Assembly: GCA_037176885.1 (NCBI GenBank)
Contig: JAWWNJ010000131.1
Location: forward strand, 496,001 to 560,000
Reading direction: 5' to 3'
From: Favolaschia claudopus
Lineage: Eukaryota; Basidiomycota; Agaricomycetes; Agaricales; Mycenaceae
DNA: 64,000 nucleotides
In this document: positions 11,761-23,676 of the stretch, piece after piece
How the letters are laid out: every line of letters starts with the position of its first letter
Numbering within the stretch: the first letter of the stretch is position 1
Program-made: the position numbers and the translations under genes
Notes under the pieces: generated by a model
What the model saw: only the letters and a program-made list of their open reading frames with translations
Database searches by the model: none
What the model was told of the DNA's origin: nothing

Positions 11761-12943
11761 TCATCATCACTCCGCGTACCCTTCTCATCATACTCGTGGA
11801 TGGCGTTGGATGGCGGCGTCAAGGGCGGCTTGCAAGTTGCGAAGGAAACTTTGCTGAGACTTCAGGGGTCAGCGGCCGATCTCCGAAATCAAAACTGGCA
11901 AGATAGCGAGCTTGCCTCTGGCTCTATTTGGAAATGAGGCCGTCCTTCACAAGTCCTTCGACAAACGAATTTCTCAGAATCAGATCAACATTGGAGCAGA
12001 CAAGGACACACCGTGGTCAGTCGACGCCCGGGTACCGTCTGACGTCTGTTCACAATAAATATCTACTAATCTTGGAGGTACAATAACCTCAGGTGCGAGG
12101 ACATTTTGTCGTAGTGTCTAGTATTTACGAGAGACTATCTCGAAGTAGCTACTTGATAGGCAAGGAGAATCATATTCCGCAATGTCGCATCAATGAGAAA
12201 CACGGGACCATCCGATTTGCTACCTTCTGGACGATTCCGGCCAGTCGTTCATGTTCTATTCAAGTTTGCGTCGTTCATGTCAGGATCTGTGGATGATACG
12301 TCTCTGCACTCGAGATTCCATGGTGGCTGCGTGGGCTGAAAGTAGCCTCGATGAGACTATGAGCGGCGGTATTTTGGCTTGTAAGTCGCAGCCATTCCAG
12401 TTGTCGTCGGTCAACTCATATTCGAACAGCGCTTTCCAGCCGATTTCCTGCGTTAAATTGAGAAGAGAGAGCGGGAGAGTATCAGCGCCCAACATCTATC
12501 TCACAACAGCAGTTCGCTCTCATTTTCACCGATATACGGCAATCGTAGCCCAAGGTTCGGGTGCCCCAACAAAAGCACTGCCAAAGCTGCTTCGTTGTAT
12601 CAGATCTCGGTTTCATCGGACGTCAATGCCTTGTAAGTGGTGCGCCGGATTCAGTTTTTCGAAACCTCTGCCAGTGGGAAGTGACAATTTTCCAGGACTG
12701 CACATTGGGTGAGGGCTGCGATTTAGCCTGCGAATTTATCATTGATAACCACTCGGTCATTGAAAGTAAATGAAATTACCTCTAGCGCCGTTCCAGGTAT
12801 TTACAAGCCATCCCTTGACAGATGGTATCTCTCAGAATCATATCAATGTCGACTTATACTTAGGTCTGTGCTACTGTATAAGCCCGGCTCCTCGCCCTGG
12901 TCGATCAACACCCAGACACCGTCTGTTCACAATATTCACAATA
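11761..12943. other. Intergenic region with a duplicated promoter remnant
   Basis: Bases about 11950-12060 resemble the sequence just upstream of the genes at 12944 and 18445 (the ttcgacaaacgaatttc...agaatca block, then gtctgttcacaata). This looks like the 5' flank left from a deleted family gene. On the minus strand 12280-12495 reads an unrecognised 71-residue frame with no family resemblance. Confidence 0.45.
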
Positions 12944-15586
12944 ATGGAGCTGCCTATACCCCGCAACATCTCCTTGAACGTTGGTACGGCTTGATTTCCT
13001 CTCCTCTGATTATTCCATCTTGAGCAGGACGCTACGCAGGGGGTGGGATGGGTGGTGCCGGGGGATCTAGCCCGTATGTCGCTGGAGGGGGCGGTCTTGG
13101 GCAAGGCGCATCATTGACTCAGCACTTCAATATGAGTTCTCAGACACACATTCCCGTGCGTGTTTGGGTAGATGCACCACAAAAGGAGCTAATGATCTCT
13201 TTGAACTGGCAGTCTCTTCAAGCCAATCAACCTCCTACATCTCCCAGCGAGCTCTATACACGTGAAATGTTGCTACAAAAGCGCGGCTACCCTCTCTTTT
13301 GCCCTGGACCTCAAGACCATTACCCAAACATCAACAGCGGCATCGCTATCGGCGACGTGGGGTGCTTCGATGAGGGGGAATTTGATTATTTCTTCAACGT
13401 TTTCTCGTCTGCGAATACGTGCTGCCCAGACGGATTTGATCCCTTCAAGATGAATGACCCCAATCGACTCAACACTAGCTCATCAGAAGTCAAGCACAAT
13501 GACATTGACCCCCGCAGTTATTTTTCATCTAACGTTCAACGTGAGAATGGAGATCCTCCGTCAGTATAATTTCCCGGTACAATGGCAAAGACACTGACTT
13601 TAGTAGGAAATACCTATTCCACTGCAGCGGTCCATGCGGCGCTATTCTTACTCTTCCAAGGGGATCTCACCAGCAGCAACTCAAAGACGGTGCTATCCAC
13701 TTGCGTCGCTATGCGGCTAACAATGCGAGGAGCTGGTACCGACATGTGGTCAACACTCGAGGGAGAGATATTCGCAATGGCAACCTCTTCCTTGTAACGG
13801 GCCACGAGAAAGCGCGAGCATGGGGCATGGCACACTACTCAGATCATCCGAAAGACCACAATTTCAGTCTCGAATTTCGAAATGCACCAGGTAGCGCTGG
13901 ATATACTTGGGTGTCTGGATTTCCCAGTCGAGCAGAGGGGAAGAAACATGATCCTGCCACAGACGGACCTCTAAATCAAACATTGTTTTTGCGAGGGTGG
14001 ACACTCAGCCTTGAGCCTGAGGTGTGGCGTGAGGAGTTTCCAGCCGAGAGTTCGTCGACTGAATGGGAGGCCACCGTGTGGCCGCCGCTCTTATCGCACC
14101 TCCGACGTAGAATGGGCCTCAATCCTCCGCCAGCTGTCATTTTTGATTCTCACCCGCCTTACACCAAGGTACGTGAGACTGTCCACTCCAATTATGGAGT
14201 ATGAACCCTTCAAGCCAGATCTGCAATCCATCAGTTTTCATAAATGACTTCATCTTTCGTCAGGTGAGGTTCTGTCCTTCCATCTTGTCTGACATCAACA
14301 TTCATCAAGAGTTCAGGTTCCCTCCGCCGCCGTGGTCCTGAGCCATACTGATGATTGGTCGACTCTAATGGAGAAGGTGTGCAACGCGCTCTTGAAACAT
14401 ATCTTTCGTATTCTGCAACTCGTTCATTTTCATGCGTCTGTCACAGACTTCCGAAGAACCAACCAACATTTATAGTAGTATTCAGACACACTTCAAGATA
14501 TTGAGCGAAGAAGGTGAGCTTTACAACGTTGATGTGCCTGGCATTCAAATCGAGGCATGACAGGAGCTGCGTTTCTGGTGCCGAAAGAGACGAGTTCGAA
14601 TGAGCACAATGGTTTTGATTTGAAGGACAATAGTATCAAACTCAGCTCCGACGACAAAGCTATTACGAGTCGTCGCGGAAGAGAAGGCGGGCGTCCTACG
14701 CACCGCGACCAGTCCCCCATCCACCAAGACGAACGGGACGAGCTGTTTTTTGCGACCTTTCCTGAGGCGAGGCTACCCCCGCCTGGACAGGTATTCGAGG
14801 AAACACTGGCAGAAAGCAGTTCTTTGCGACCTTCCTTGCAGCGAGGCAAGTCCCGCTTTGATGCTGTGCGGCTGCCACCTTTCTCACAACACCGTATAGA
14901 CGGCACAGGAGGCAACGGTTGGTTTAATCGTCTTCAGAACAAGATCCCCGCAGTGCTTTGGATCAATCCGATGGCTAACACACCCTCTTCACTCAACAAT
15001 AGACGCAGGCGCGCAATGATATCTTGCACTAACTGTAGGCGTCGAAAAATTAAGGTCGGGCTCACCGCACACTTTCCGCCTTTCCACTTGTTGACTTACT
15101 TCCCCGCAGTGCGTCACGACCGAAGAACCCCCACGCAAGCCCTGCCAACGATGTACAAAAAGGGGACTCGTCTGCGAATATGTCGCAGCTGAAGACGACG
15201 AACCTGACACCGCCCCAGAAAGCGCTCCGCCGCCACTCTCCTTGCACACCACCTTTCCTCAGCGTCTTCCTCCCGGCGCACACATGCGGGGCCATGGGCC
15301 ACAGTACCCTCCCTCTCAGCCCACACCATACGGGCAATGGGCCAACCAGCCGCAGCATCTCTCAGTCCCACACAACGGTTATCTGACTCCCCAGCCTCGG
15401 TATCTGCAGCCGCAGGGGTATCCTTCGCCTTATGGTTATCCGCAACAGTTCAATCCCCCAAGCCAGTGGGCTCAAGGCTCGCACACGCAAGCTTCGTCGT
15501 CCGTGTCCGGACATCCCATTGACCCCACCGTCTATAGATGTGCTGATTGTGGCGCGAATCCTTGCCTCTGCAACGGACCGTTCTAG
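12944..15586 (+). CDS. Glycine-rich/GYPL-domain protein reading in frame into a Zn2Cys6 finger
   Basis: Exons 12944-12983, 13028-13155, 13213-13559, 13607-14168, 14317-14376, 14447-14513, 14564-15054 and 15110-15586 give an open frame of 723 residues. It begins MELPIPRNISLNVG and splices in phase 1 into a glycine-rich block (GGGMGGAGG...LGQGASLTQ). Next comes the GYPL domain: ELYTREMLLQKRGYPLFCPG, then IAIGDVGC and FNVFSS, and a second half with GHEKARAWGMAHYSDHP and LNQTLFLRGWTLSL. I recall this domain only as an uncharacterised agaric family. Up to about 14924 it parallels the gene at 18445 exon by exon (about 80% alike by eye). There the sister carries an acidic tail and dsRNA-binding domain, whereas this gene runs without a stop into RRRRAMISCTNCRRRKIK and a complete Zn2Cys6 cluster. 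Either this is a true fusion or an independent finger gene starts at 14971. Confidence 0.6.
14971..15586 (+). CDS. Zn(II)2Cys6 DNA-binding module (alternative stand-alone gene)
   Basis: From ATG 14971, exons 14971-15054 and 15110-15586 encode 186 residues. The six-cysteine cluster is CTNCRRRKIKC, then CQRCTKRGLVC, split by a 55-base intron before the third cysteine. The rest is low-complexity and rich in Pro, Gln, Tyr and Gly, ending with a CADCGANPCLCNGPF cysteine-rich tail. Small Zn2Cys6 proteins of this shape are common in agarics and bind DNA in the nucleus. No middle homology domain is present. If it is independent, its promoter would lie within the coding exon of the upstream family gene, and that gene would have lost its 3' end. 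The in-frame junction with that gene is described in the previous entry. Confidence 0.6.
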
Positions 15587-15939
15587 TTCCTGTTGTCTCT
15601 CGTCTAGCCCTCGACGGTGAAGTCTCCAACGATAGTATGGAGACGAGTGGTATCGGTGCGCAATAGAAACAACAAAGAGAAAAGGCCAAGGCCTGAGCTT
15701 TGAGGGAATGCAGTGGGGACGAATTCTGAGGCTCGAAGAAGCACGGGGGACCATGGTGAGGTATCCATGTTGGCCACAAGCTGGTGGCGCAGAGACAGAA
15801 TCACACTGGAAGAATGTGCGACGAGTCGGTCTAGGAAAACGGAGAATAGCTGCGTCGTGAAGCACCACCTTCCGGCTACCTCACCCCAGTACAACTACTC
15901 CAACGAGGAGTGCAGCAGCCTCCACAGTGAATAAGTAAC

Positions 15940-17400
15940 ACAACAAAGCATACATTCCGCCTCATCCGCAAAGACATCCTTGTCATCCGACGAGCTACAA
16001 AGCAAGGATAGCTCGCATACCGCCGGCTAACGTATTCCAGGCACCGTACGCGAAAGAACGCCTGAACCGCATCAGGAGCAGCAGCGCCGCATACAAATGA
16101 ACATATCCCGGGGCATCCGCAGCCTGAGGTGCAGCTGCATAGAGGTGGAAAGAAAAAAGTGTCGAGGGCGGAATAGCACAGCCACCGCACCGTAGCACAT
16201 TCGACGCAATGAATTCTTCCGAGACAGCGCTGCGCGGAGCAGACCAGCCGCTGTCCTGCATGCAGCCCGCGTCTCAGACTGCGGACGATACAATTAGGAT
16301 TCGTCCCAAGCCATTCGCCAATGGCCCCTGCCGGCTCGTCTGCCCATGCAACAACGAAACAAAATTACAAACCTTCGCCGCGTCCCCGCCCACCTCAATA
16401 ACGACGATACAATCAACGCCGAAGCTTCTTATACCTCCATTTGAGCGTACGGTCTATCTTGAGGTGGCGTTCGCACCGATAGGAAAGGGGCAGATCGAGG
16501 TCTACAGAAAAACGACACGCAGTCAGCTTAGTCGAGGCTGGTAAAGTCGATAAAGAGATAAGGAAAATCAAGGACAAGACGATCCAAGACTCGAAGAACA
16601 ATAGAGCGCGGTGGGGAAGGAAATGAGAGACGACACGCACCATACAAAGTGAATCTGGTCTTCATGATCGAACGCGCATATCCCGCAACACCAGAGTATA
16701 TCGTATCTCGGCAGAGCAGGATCGCCAACGCAACCAAGCGTGAGCGACGTGGGGAGACGCGGACGGGATCGAAGTCATCTGCGAGAAAAAAAATGAGCTA
16801 TGTCTCTAGATGTTTTTGTACATACACACGTACCGTGCATCACTAACTCCAGAACCGGGTTCCACAATTTCACGGGACATGTGCGTTGAAAGGGATCCTG
16901 CCAAGCCGTGCTTCGTTCCCCGAAAATCCAGGAGCTAAATCTTCCAGCAACGTCGCCGCCGCAACGATCCGTCTGTGTAAATAGTTATCAGTGAAGCACG
17001 AAAGAAGGAGAGAGGAAGATGAGGCGGAAGTGGTGGAGGACGCAATATATGGAAAGAGACGGGGAAGTGCACCCAAAGAAAGAAAAACGGGCAGGAAAGC
17101 GCGGGGCAAATCGAGAAGAAATCGTGGAGACGAAAGTGAGGAAAGTATACATACTTACCGCAATCTAATCCTCTCATAGCAATCACTTCCACCCCGAATC
17201 GTTACTGACTCGTCGCACCAGCCAAATTATCTCTCTTCGCCCAAGAATGATCTGGTCCACATATTTATGAGATGTCAGTAGTCCCGAGACGAAGATGGCA
17301 TACCGTGTACAACTCGTCAGAAGGAGGGTGGGATTGAGTTCATTCGAAAACCACAAACAGTTCATGGAGCCTCTGAGCGCCAGCTCTTGCCAGGGAAATC
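15940..17400 (-). repeat. Copy 2 of the array's GC-rich repeat unit
   Basis: The block 15955-16195 matches the other copies (gagcagcagcgccgcatac, then atatcccggggcatccgc and atagcacagccacc). Further upstream on the minus strand, similarity continues through the cgtatctcggca block (16700) and a tctgcgagaaaa motif (16780). The minus strand has a short open exon-like segment at 16870-16975. It lies head-to-head with the gene starting at 18445. No full-length protein is recognisable. Confidence 0.6.
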
Positions 17401-18444
17401 ATAATCTGAGACCTTGAGAGACAGGGATAGTCCTGAAAGCATCATGCGAGCCAACAGTATAGAGGTAAGACATAGATTAGCCGTTTTTGCGTGGCTCCCC
17501 GGCCCCCGATGCTCAGCAAAGGCATTTCGTGCGCGGCGGAGCGTCGTTCAGGAAACTTCAGGTTGCGTTCGGGGCAAGGTCGAGGTTGATGGGAAAGATC
17601 AAAAACCAACAAACGTAAATACGCCCTTGATCTGCCTTCCAACCATGTTCCTCGAATTTCCTTGGCTGCCCTCTGGTGCTTATTCAAGTTATTGTCGAAG
17701 AAGACAATGCTAAAGCATGACATTGACACACATCACCCAAGACAGATAATGACAATCTGAAGCCCATGCGACACTCGACGAAATTCAGCCTGAGCTCGTC
17801 TTGACTCTTTTGCTGGTCTCGGCAAGGTCTCGGACTGTCTTTTGGCGACGAATTGTACCTCGACTGTACCCCGTTGGGGACGGGCTGCCTACGAATCATT
17901 TAATGTTCGATTGGTGTTCGCAATTGTTCGCAAAGCTCATTTATCAGGATATTTTGCAATATGTTAACGTTATATGTACCTCCAACGATGGTCATTGGAG
18001 TGTTGGCCACCCTCTAGACTCAGTGAGCAAATACGGAAATACCTAGGAAGAAGAAGCTCATCATTAGCCTGTTTGCACACGGGCCGTTGGAGCCATCCAA
18101 CGGCTGATTTGCGTTGCTTTACGCGATTGACAACTTGTAGATTCCGCAGAGTTCCCAATCCTCCGGGCTCCCGCAACTCATCTGCGATTGAACTATATAA
18201 TTCTTCGGGCTACTAGACACTCCTCAAGTTCTCTTCCTGTGTTAGCGGTGCGAATTTCCCTCCTTACCCCAGGCTCCGGCGCTAAGTATTTGCAAGCCAT
18301 CCTTCGACAAACGAATTTCACAGAATCAAATCAACATTAACCTATACTTAGGTCTGCGCGGCATAAGCCGAGCAGACACGGACACGCCCTGGTCAGTCGA
18401 CACCCGAGCAGCGTCTGTTTACAATAATCAATCCCGAGCTGCGT
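17401..18444. other. Intergenic/promoter region of the dsRNA-binding family gene
   Basis: No gene is supported. Bases 18290-18430 resemble the upstream region of the gene at 12944, so the promoter was duplicated with the gene. A TATA-like tatataat occurs near 18190. Confidence 0.45.
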
Positions 18445-20881
18445 ATGTCCAACAACGTCTCCATTAACGTTGGTACGGCTTGAATTCGTTCGATTGTCTC
18501 CGATCTTGAGTGCGATGCTGCACAGTTGGTGGGGCAGGTGGTGCTGGGGGACCTAGCCCACATGGCGTCGCTGGAGCGGGTGGTAATGGGCAAGGCCCAT
18601 CCGTGACTCAGAACCTCTATGCGAGTTCGCAGTCAGACGTTCCAGTGCGTGTTTCGGCAGACACATCCCAGAACGAAGCTAATGGTCCATTTACAGTCTG
18701 CTCAAGACAATCGATCCCCTCGATCTCCTAGCGAGATATATACATCTGAAATGTTGTTGCAAAAGCGCGGCTACCCGCTCTTTTGCCCGGCGCCTCAAGA
18801 CCATCATCCGAACATCAATAGCGGCATCGCTATCGGCGACGTGGGATGCATAGATGAGGGGGAATTTGATTATCTCTTCAACGTTTTCTCGTCTTCAAAT
18901 ACACATTGCCCAGACGATTTCGATCCTCTCAAGATGGATGACCCCAACCGACTCAACACTAGCTCTGCGGAAGTCAAGCACAATGACATCGAACCCCGAA
19001 GCTATTTTTCATCAACCATTCAACGTGTGGATGGCAATCCTCAGTGGGTGTAATTTCCCAGTGACAGAAGCAAAGACGCTAACTTGAAGGTGAAACGTAG
19101 GAAATACTTATTCCACTGCAGCGGTACATGCGGCGCTATTCTTTCTCTTCCAAGGGGAGCCCACCAGCAGCAACTTAAAGACGGTGCTATTCACTTGCGC
19201 CGGTATGCGGCTAACAATGCTAAGACCTGGTACCGATATCTGGTCAACACTCGGGGGAGAGATATTGGCAACGGTGACCTTTTCCTTGTAACGGGGCACG
19301 AGAAGGCGCGGTCGTGGGGCATGGCACACTACTCAGACCATCCGAAGGACCAAAATTTCAGTCTTGAGTTTCAAAATGCACTAGGTAGCGCTGGATATGC
19401 TTGGGTGTCTCGATTTCCCAGTCGAGCAGAGGGGAAGAAGCATGATTCTCCGGATGGACCGTTAAATCAAACATTGTTTTTGCGAGGGTGGACAATCAGT
19501 CTTAGGCCAGAGATATGGCGCGAGGAGTTCCCAGGCGAGAGTTCATCCACTGAATTGGGGTCCCCCATATGGCCGCCGCTCTCATCGCTCCTCCGACGTG
19601 TAATGGGCCTCAATCCTCCTCCAGTTGTCAGGTTTGATTGTTATCCGCTCCACACCAAGGTACATGAAACTTTCCACTATTGTGGAGATGCAAACCTTTC
19701 GAGCCAGATTTGCAATCCATCAGTTCTCATGAATGACTACATCTTTCGTCAGGTGAGGTTCTGTCCATTCATTTGTCTGACATCAAAATTCATGAAGATT
19801 TCAGGTTCCCTCTGTCACCGTGGTCCTGAGCCATACTGACGATTGGTCAACTCTACTGGAGAAGGTGTGCAACGTGCTTTCGAAACATAACTTTCGTATG
19901 CCGCAGTCCATTCATTTTCATGGAGTAATTGCAGACACCCGAAGCTGAACTGCTAGAAGAAACCGACGTTGACAGCCACATTCAGACACACTTTAAGATC
20001 ATAAGCGAAGAAGGTGAGCCTCAATACAATACATTGATGTGAATGGTGTTCAAATGGAAGACCTACAACAGGAGCTGCGTTTCTCGTGCCGAAAGAGACG
20101 AGTTCAAATGAACATAATACTTTTGGTTTGAACGACCAGAGTCCCGAATTCAGCTCCGACGACACAGCTATTACTAGTAGTCGCGGAACCGAAGGTGTGC
20201 GTCCTGTGCACCGTGAGCAGTCCCCCGTCCAGCAAGACAAACAGGACGAGCTGTTTTTGGCGACCTTCCCTGCGGCGATGCAAGCCTCGCCTGGACAGGT
20301 ATTCGAAGAAACAGAGAGCAGTTCTTTGCAGCCTTCCCTGCAGCGAGGCAAGTCATGCCTTCGCAGATCGCATCCGAGAAAACAACTGCATCTCACTCAT
20401 CATATAGGTGGTACAGGAGGCAATCATCTTCAGGAAGATGAGAGTGTTGAAGAAGAGATCCTCCATGTGTCGAATGGCCCGGACCAGACAGAAGAAGTCT
20501 CAAGTCCTGAAGTTGTGCTGCCAGACAATTCAGCCCAAAGAGATAGCACTCAACATGGAGGTCGGCATTATGGTGGGGGTGGGGGCGGAGGCGGTTTCAG
20601 AGGAACTCTGAACAACGTGGCTCAACAATATGGATACACTGTAGCCTATGAGGATACAAGCACAGGGCCGCTGTACAACATAATTTGGAATTCCAAAGTT
20701 TCCAGTGAGTTTACATATCTTACTTACTCTCATGTGGTGTCCCACCAAACAATGACTCTAAAATATATTAACAGTAAATGGTGCCGAATATGGCCGCGGA
20801 ACCGGTCCTAATCGAGGGGCTGCGAAAGAGAGCGCCGCCAAACGAGCCTTGGTGGCACTCGGGATCATACAATCGACTTGA
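18445..20881 (+). CDS. Glycine-rich/GYPL-domain protein with C-terminal dsRNA-binding domain
   Basis: Eight exons (18445-18472, 18526-18644, 18697-19043, 19101-19659, 19805-19864, 19935-20013, 20072-20704, 20775-20881) give 643 residues. After MSNNVSINV a phase-1 intron leads into GGAGGAGGPSPHGVAGAGG and GQGPSVTQNLY. The GYPL domain follows (EIYTSEMLLQKRGYPLFCPA, IAIGDVGCIDEGEFDYLFNV, GHEKARSWGMAHYSDHP). A Ser/Glu-rich linker and a run of glycines come before the last about 65 residues, which match the double-stranded RNA-binding motif: LNNVAQQYGYTVAYED, GPLYNIIWNSKVSINGAEYG, and the final helix AAKESAAKRALVALG. The motif binds A-form RNA without sequence preference. The exon borders of the GYPL part are the same as in the genes at 12944 and 45048, which supports the model. 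Likely cytoplasmic or nuclear; the process is unknown. Confidence 0.78.
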
Positions 20882-21239
20882 TTCTACGCTGATTTGTGTC
20901 CATACGCCGTAGTACCCTGGCAGATAAACAATTACAAGGTCAACATGGTCGAACTCTTTGCTTGTGCGCTCACCTTTTCTTACGACATTCGTCACATCGT
21001 TTCGAGTGAGCCACTCGCTCTCGAGCCGAAATCAACATCCTTTGGATCGGGAAACGAACATCGCCTTCGCCTCCTGGATCTCGCCGCGTCGCTTACTCCG
21101 CCTCGCAATAATCTGCAGCAAAGACATTCAATAGACTGAAATTTGTCGACAACACCAGCAATGAGTTGTCGAGATCTGAATGTAGAGTACGATTACAGGG
21201 GAAAACCTGAATGATTGTCGAGTGCCCTGATCAGGAGGT
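20882..21239. other. 3' flank of the dsRNA-binding family gene
   Basis: Nothing is recognised here. The GC-rich repeat follows. Confidence 0.35.
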
Positions 21240-23180
21240 GCCTGCAAGCCACAAGGAAACAGTGGAAGCGCGTCGCCGCGGCCCTCCCCGGCCAACCGAC
21301 TTCCCCCCAACGCGTCACAGCAGACTCCCCAGCAGGAAAACAACACATCGAGGCGCACATCCCGCCCCATCCACCACACCAGCCTCCACAGCTAAAATCC
21401 GCCAACCTTCAAACGCACATCGCCCTCGAGCCACCGGCTACCGCGTCCCAAACCCAACCCGTTCATCAGCAGCGTAGTGACACCCGCAGCAGCAGTACAG
21501 GAGCCAGAGGAACATATCCCGAGGCATCCGCTAGTGGAGGCGCAACTGCGTCGAGGGGAAAAGGTGAAAATGCCTGTAAGCATGATGGCACAGCCACAGC
21601 AGGAAGGGTGGAGCGCTCCCGAGACCACGACGCGCTCCGCGCCATACAGATTCGTAAATAGCCAGCCAGCGCTTCGGGATCGGAGGATTGACCTGCGTAG
21701 ACCACTGCGGCTACCCAAGCCCCAATTAGGGGCATCCCAGAACGAGCAGCGGGGGTCCAATGGAGACCGCAGAAATCCACAAGACAAAAGAAACAAAAGA
21801 AAGCACAGGCTCGAGCTCGTCGTTCGAAATCACCGCGCTTAGCGCTACGACAAAGCCGGAGCGCTTTGCGACTCCGAGCTCTATGAAAAAGCCACTCTCG
21901 AAGCAGCGCTCCGTCGTAGGCTGATAGCAGGCCGCCCCCACCCGCCACGGTGCAAAAGTGCCAGGTACACATCCCTCAGCGCGACTGCACAGCAGCCTCG
22001 TAGTAGACCCTTTGTAGACCTACCGTTAATCTCCGCAATATCAAATCGACGCCTTGCGATAACGGAACACCTGCACCCACATCTTGCGTACGAGTATCTC
22101 GGCTGACGTAGCAGCGGGGGAAAGATGTCCATGCCTGCGAGAAAAGGGAGATGAGATCAGCTCAGAGGAATTGAGTGAGGCATTTCAAGAAGATACGGCA
22201 AATTGAGGACAGAGTAAGGATGATTTGGAGCATGAGGGAGAGCGACGAACGCGAATAAAGGAAACGAAAAAACAATACGTACCATGGAAGCCCGTCTGCG
22301 TACCAGCACCCTCATCAAGCCAGAAACGCATTCCGTATTCTTCCACGAGCGAGACCAGCGACTTCAGCCGTGGCGCCATCTTGGCGAAACCGTATCCCCG
22401 CAGCCGCAGCGTATGTCGGCCGTATCGATGTGTGTGCGTCAGTATTCAGGTGCATCTTGCTGGCATGTAAGTAAGTAATAAGGATGCGATTGGTGTGTCG
22501 CCGTCGTTTCGCCTCGCCATGCACGAATAGATCCACACTTTCTGCGCGAGCATGGGTTAGCAAGGAAAAAACGCAAGTAGAAGGGGGAAAGGCATGGGAG
22601 AAGAACCTAACCATGCAACTCTGCTTCGTTGGTATCCGCTCCGAAGTGAAGATGAGAGCCTCGGTCGCGGCTCGGTTCCTCTACTAGTAGCCCGTCGACA
22701 GCGTCCTCGTTCCGGGTTAAAGCGAGAAAGATTGGGAAGCCGCCAGCGGAGATGAGGTCTGGTGCATGCATGAAGGAGAGACAGAAGCGGCATGGAGATC
22801 TGCAAGGTATAGTCAGTAAGAGAAAAGGACAAGGATGAGGTAGAAAAGGGTAGGAGATTGAGTGAAACGATATGACTGGGCGACAAGTCTTGATAGAGGA
22901 AGGCATAGAGCAGCGAAAACGGAAAGAAAAAAGATGCGACACAAGATAAGAGAAGGACGAACACCGTACATCGCTCCCAGCCGCGGCTCCATGCACCTCA
23001 GAAAGACATCCGTATCTTCGTAACTTGGATTGTACCCTAAATGGCGGCGGTCTTCAGGTTGCGGCGGGTCCAACCTCCAGCTTCCGTTCTCCTTCAAATC
23101 AGCCCGAAGGAGAGAGTTGAGTTCAAATGAGCCTCGAGTTTCTGTATCTCATAATTCAGCGTGCAGTGTGCAGCTCCGTT
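21240..23180 (-). repeat. Copy 3 of the array's GC-rich repeat unit (best preserved)
   Basis: This copy aligns with copy 4 along nearly its whole length and with copy 1 over most of it, including presumptive splice sites on the minus strand: donor GTACGT at 22282 (copy 1: 11017) and acceptor CAG before ATCTCC at 22799 (copy 4: before ATCTTC at 26967). The 3' block at 21345-21605 is the part found in nearly all copies. It lies head-to-head with the gene at 23763 and tail-to-tail with the gene ending at 20881. Confidence 0.7.
22020..23140 (-). CDS. Candidate multi-exon minus-strand gene inside repeat copy 3
   Basis: Exon-like segments on the minus strand look like protein. About 23140-22965 reads LLRADLKENGSWRLDPPQP, then GYNPSYEDTDVFLRCMEPRL, and ends before a GT donor. 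22799-22612 is open in one frame with hydrophilic content. About 22430-22283 reads YGFAKMAPRLKSLVSLVEEY and ends at a perfect GTACGT donor. About 22135-22025 resembles segments in copies 1 and 4 (LVRKMW/FVRRMR). I could not join all segments into one frame, and the start codon is not fixed. I do not recognise the family. Similarity of exon ends between copies is the main evidence that the repeat is, or was, coding. Confidence 0.35.
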
Positions 23181-23274
23181 GATCGTTCGTTCGTCGTCGT
23201 CGGGACTTGGTCACTTGGTGGTGGAGGCGACGAGTTAGGATGGTGCAAATAGTAGTAAACAAACTGCTTGGATG

Positions 23275-23299
23275 CTGCATCAATGCTGCATTGATGCAG
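23275..23299. promoter_or_regulatory. 25 bp perfect palindrome in a bidirectional intergenic region
   Basis: The arms ctgcatcaatg and cattgatgcag are exact reverse complements around a 3-base centre. It lies between the 5' end of repeat copy 3 (minus) and the gene at 23763 (plus), where a shared operator could act on both. A related but imperfect block is present at 11.6 kb. Confidence 0.4.
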
Positions 23300-23676
23300 T
23301 TTTCTCTTGCATTCCTGGATCTTCGGCTTGGAGATTGTTCATCGACTCTTATGAAGTCGTGATCGTCTTCCTGTGGGCTTTCGGATTCCTGCGTCTTCGT
23401 GGATATTCATATTACTCATATTCATCAAATATTCTTGAAATATTCATCGACACTTTCGAAACCTTTGGTTTTCCGATAGCGCTCTCTGCTAACAATGACC
23501 ATCCTTCAAAATTGACTTCATGGGCAATTTAACTGGCATGCTTCATGCAGCAATGCAGTGGCACTGCAGACGTCGAGCCCGCCTGGCCAGCTGCCATTCG
23601 GTCAAATTTTAGAATGATGCAGTGACCAGAATGCGCGTCATCAACCCTCCACGAAGCATTCGCAAGGCTGGAAGTC

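Noticed and set aside
13048..13569. Unspliced reading of the GYPL exon through 13156-13212
   Set aside because: The 57-base segment is a multiple of three and reads through, but it has GTGCGT and CAG borders, and the homologous intron in the sister gene (52 bases) must be removed to keep frame, so it is treated as an intron.
18510..18731. Apparent frameshift in the gene at 18445 near 18.66 kb
   Set aside because: It is explained by the 52-base intron 18645-18696, at the same position as in its paralogues.
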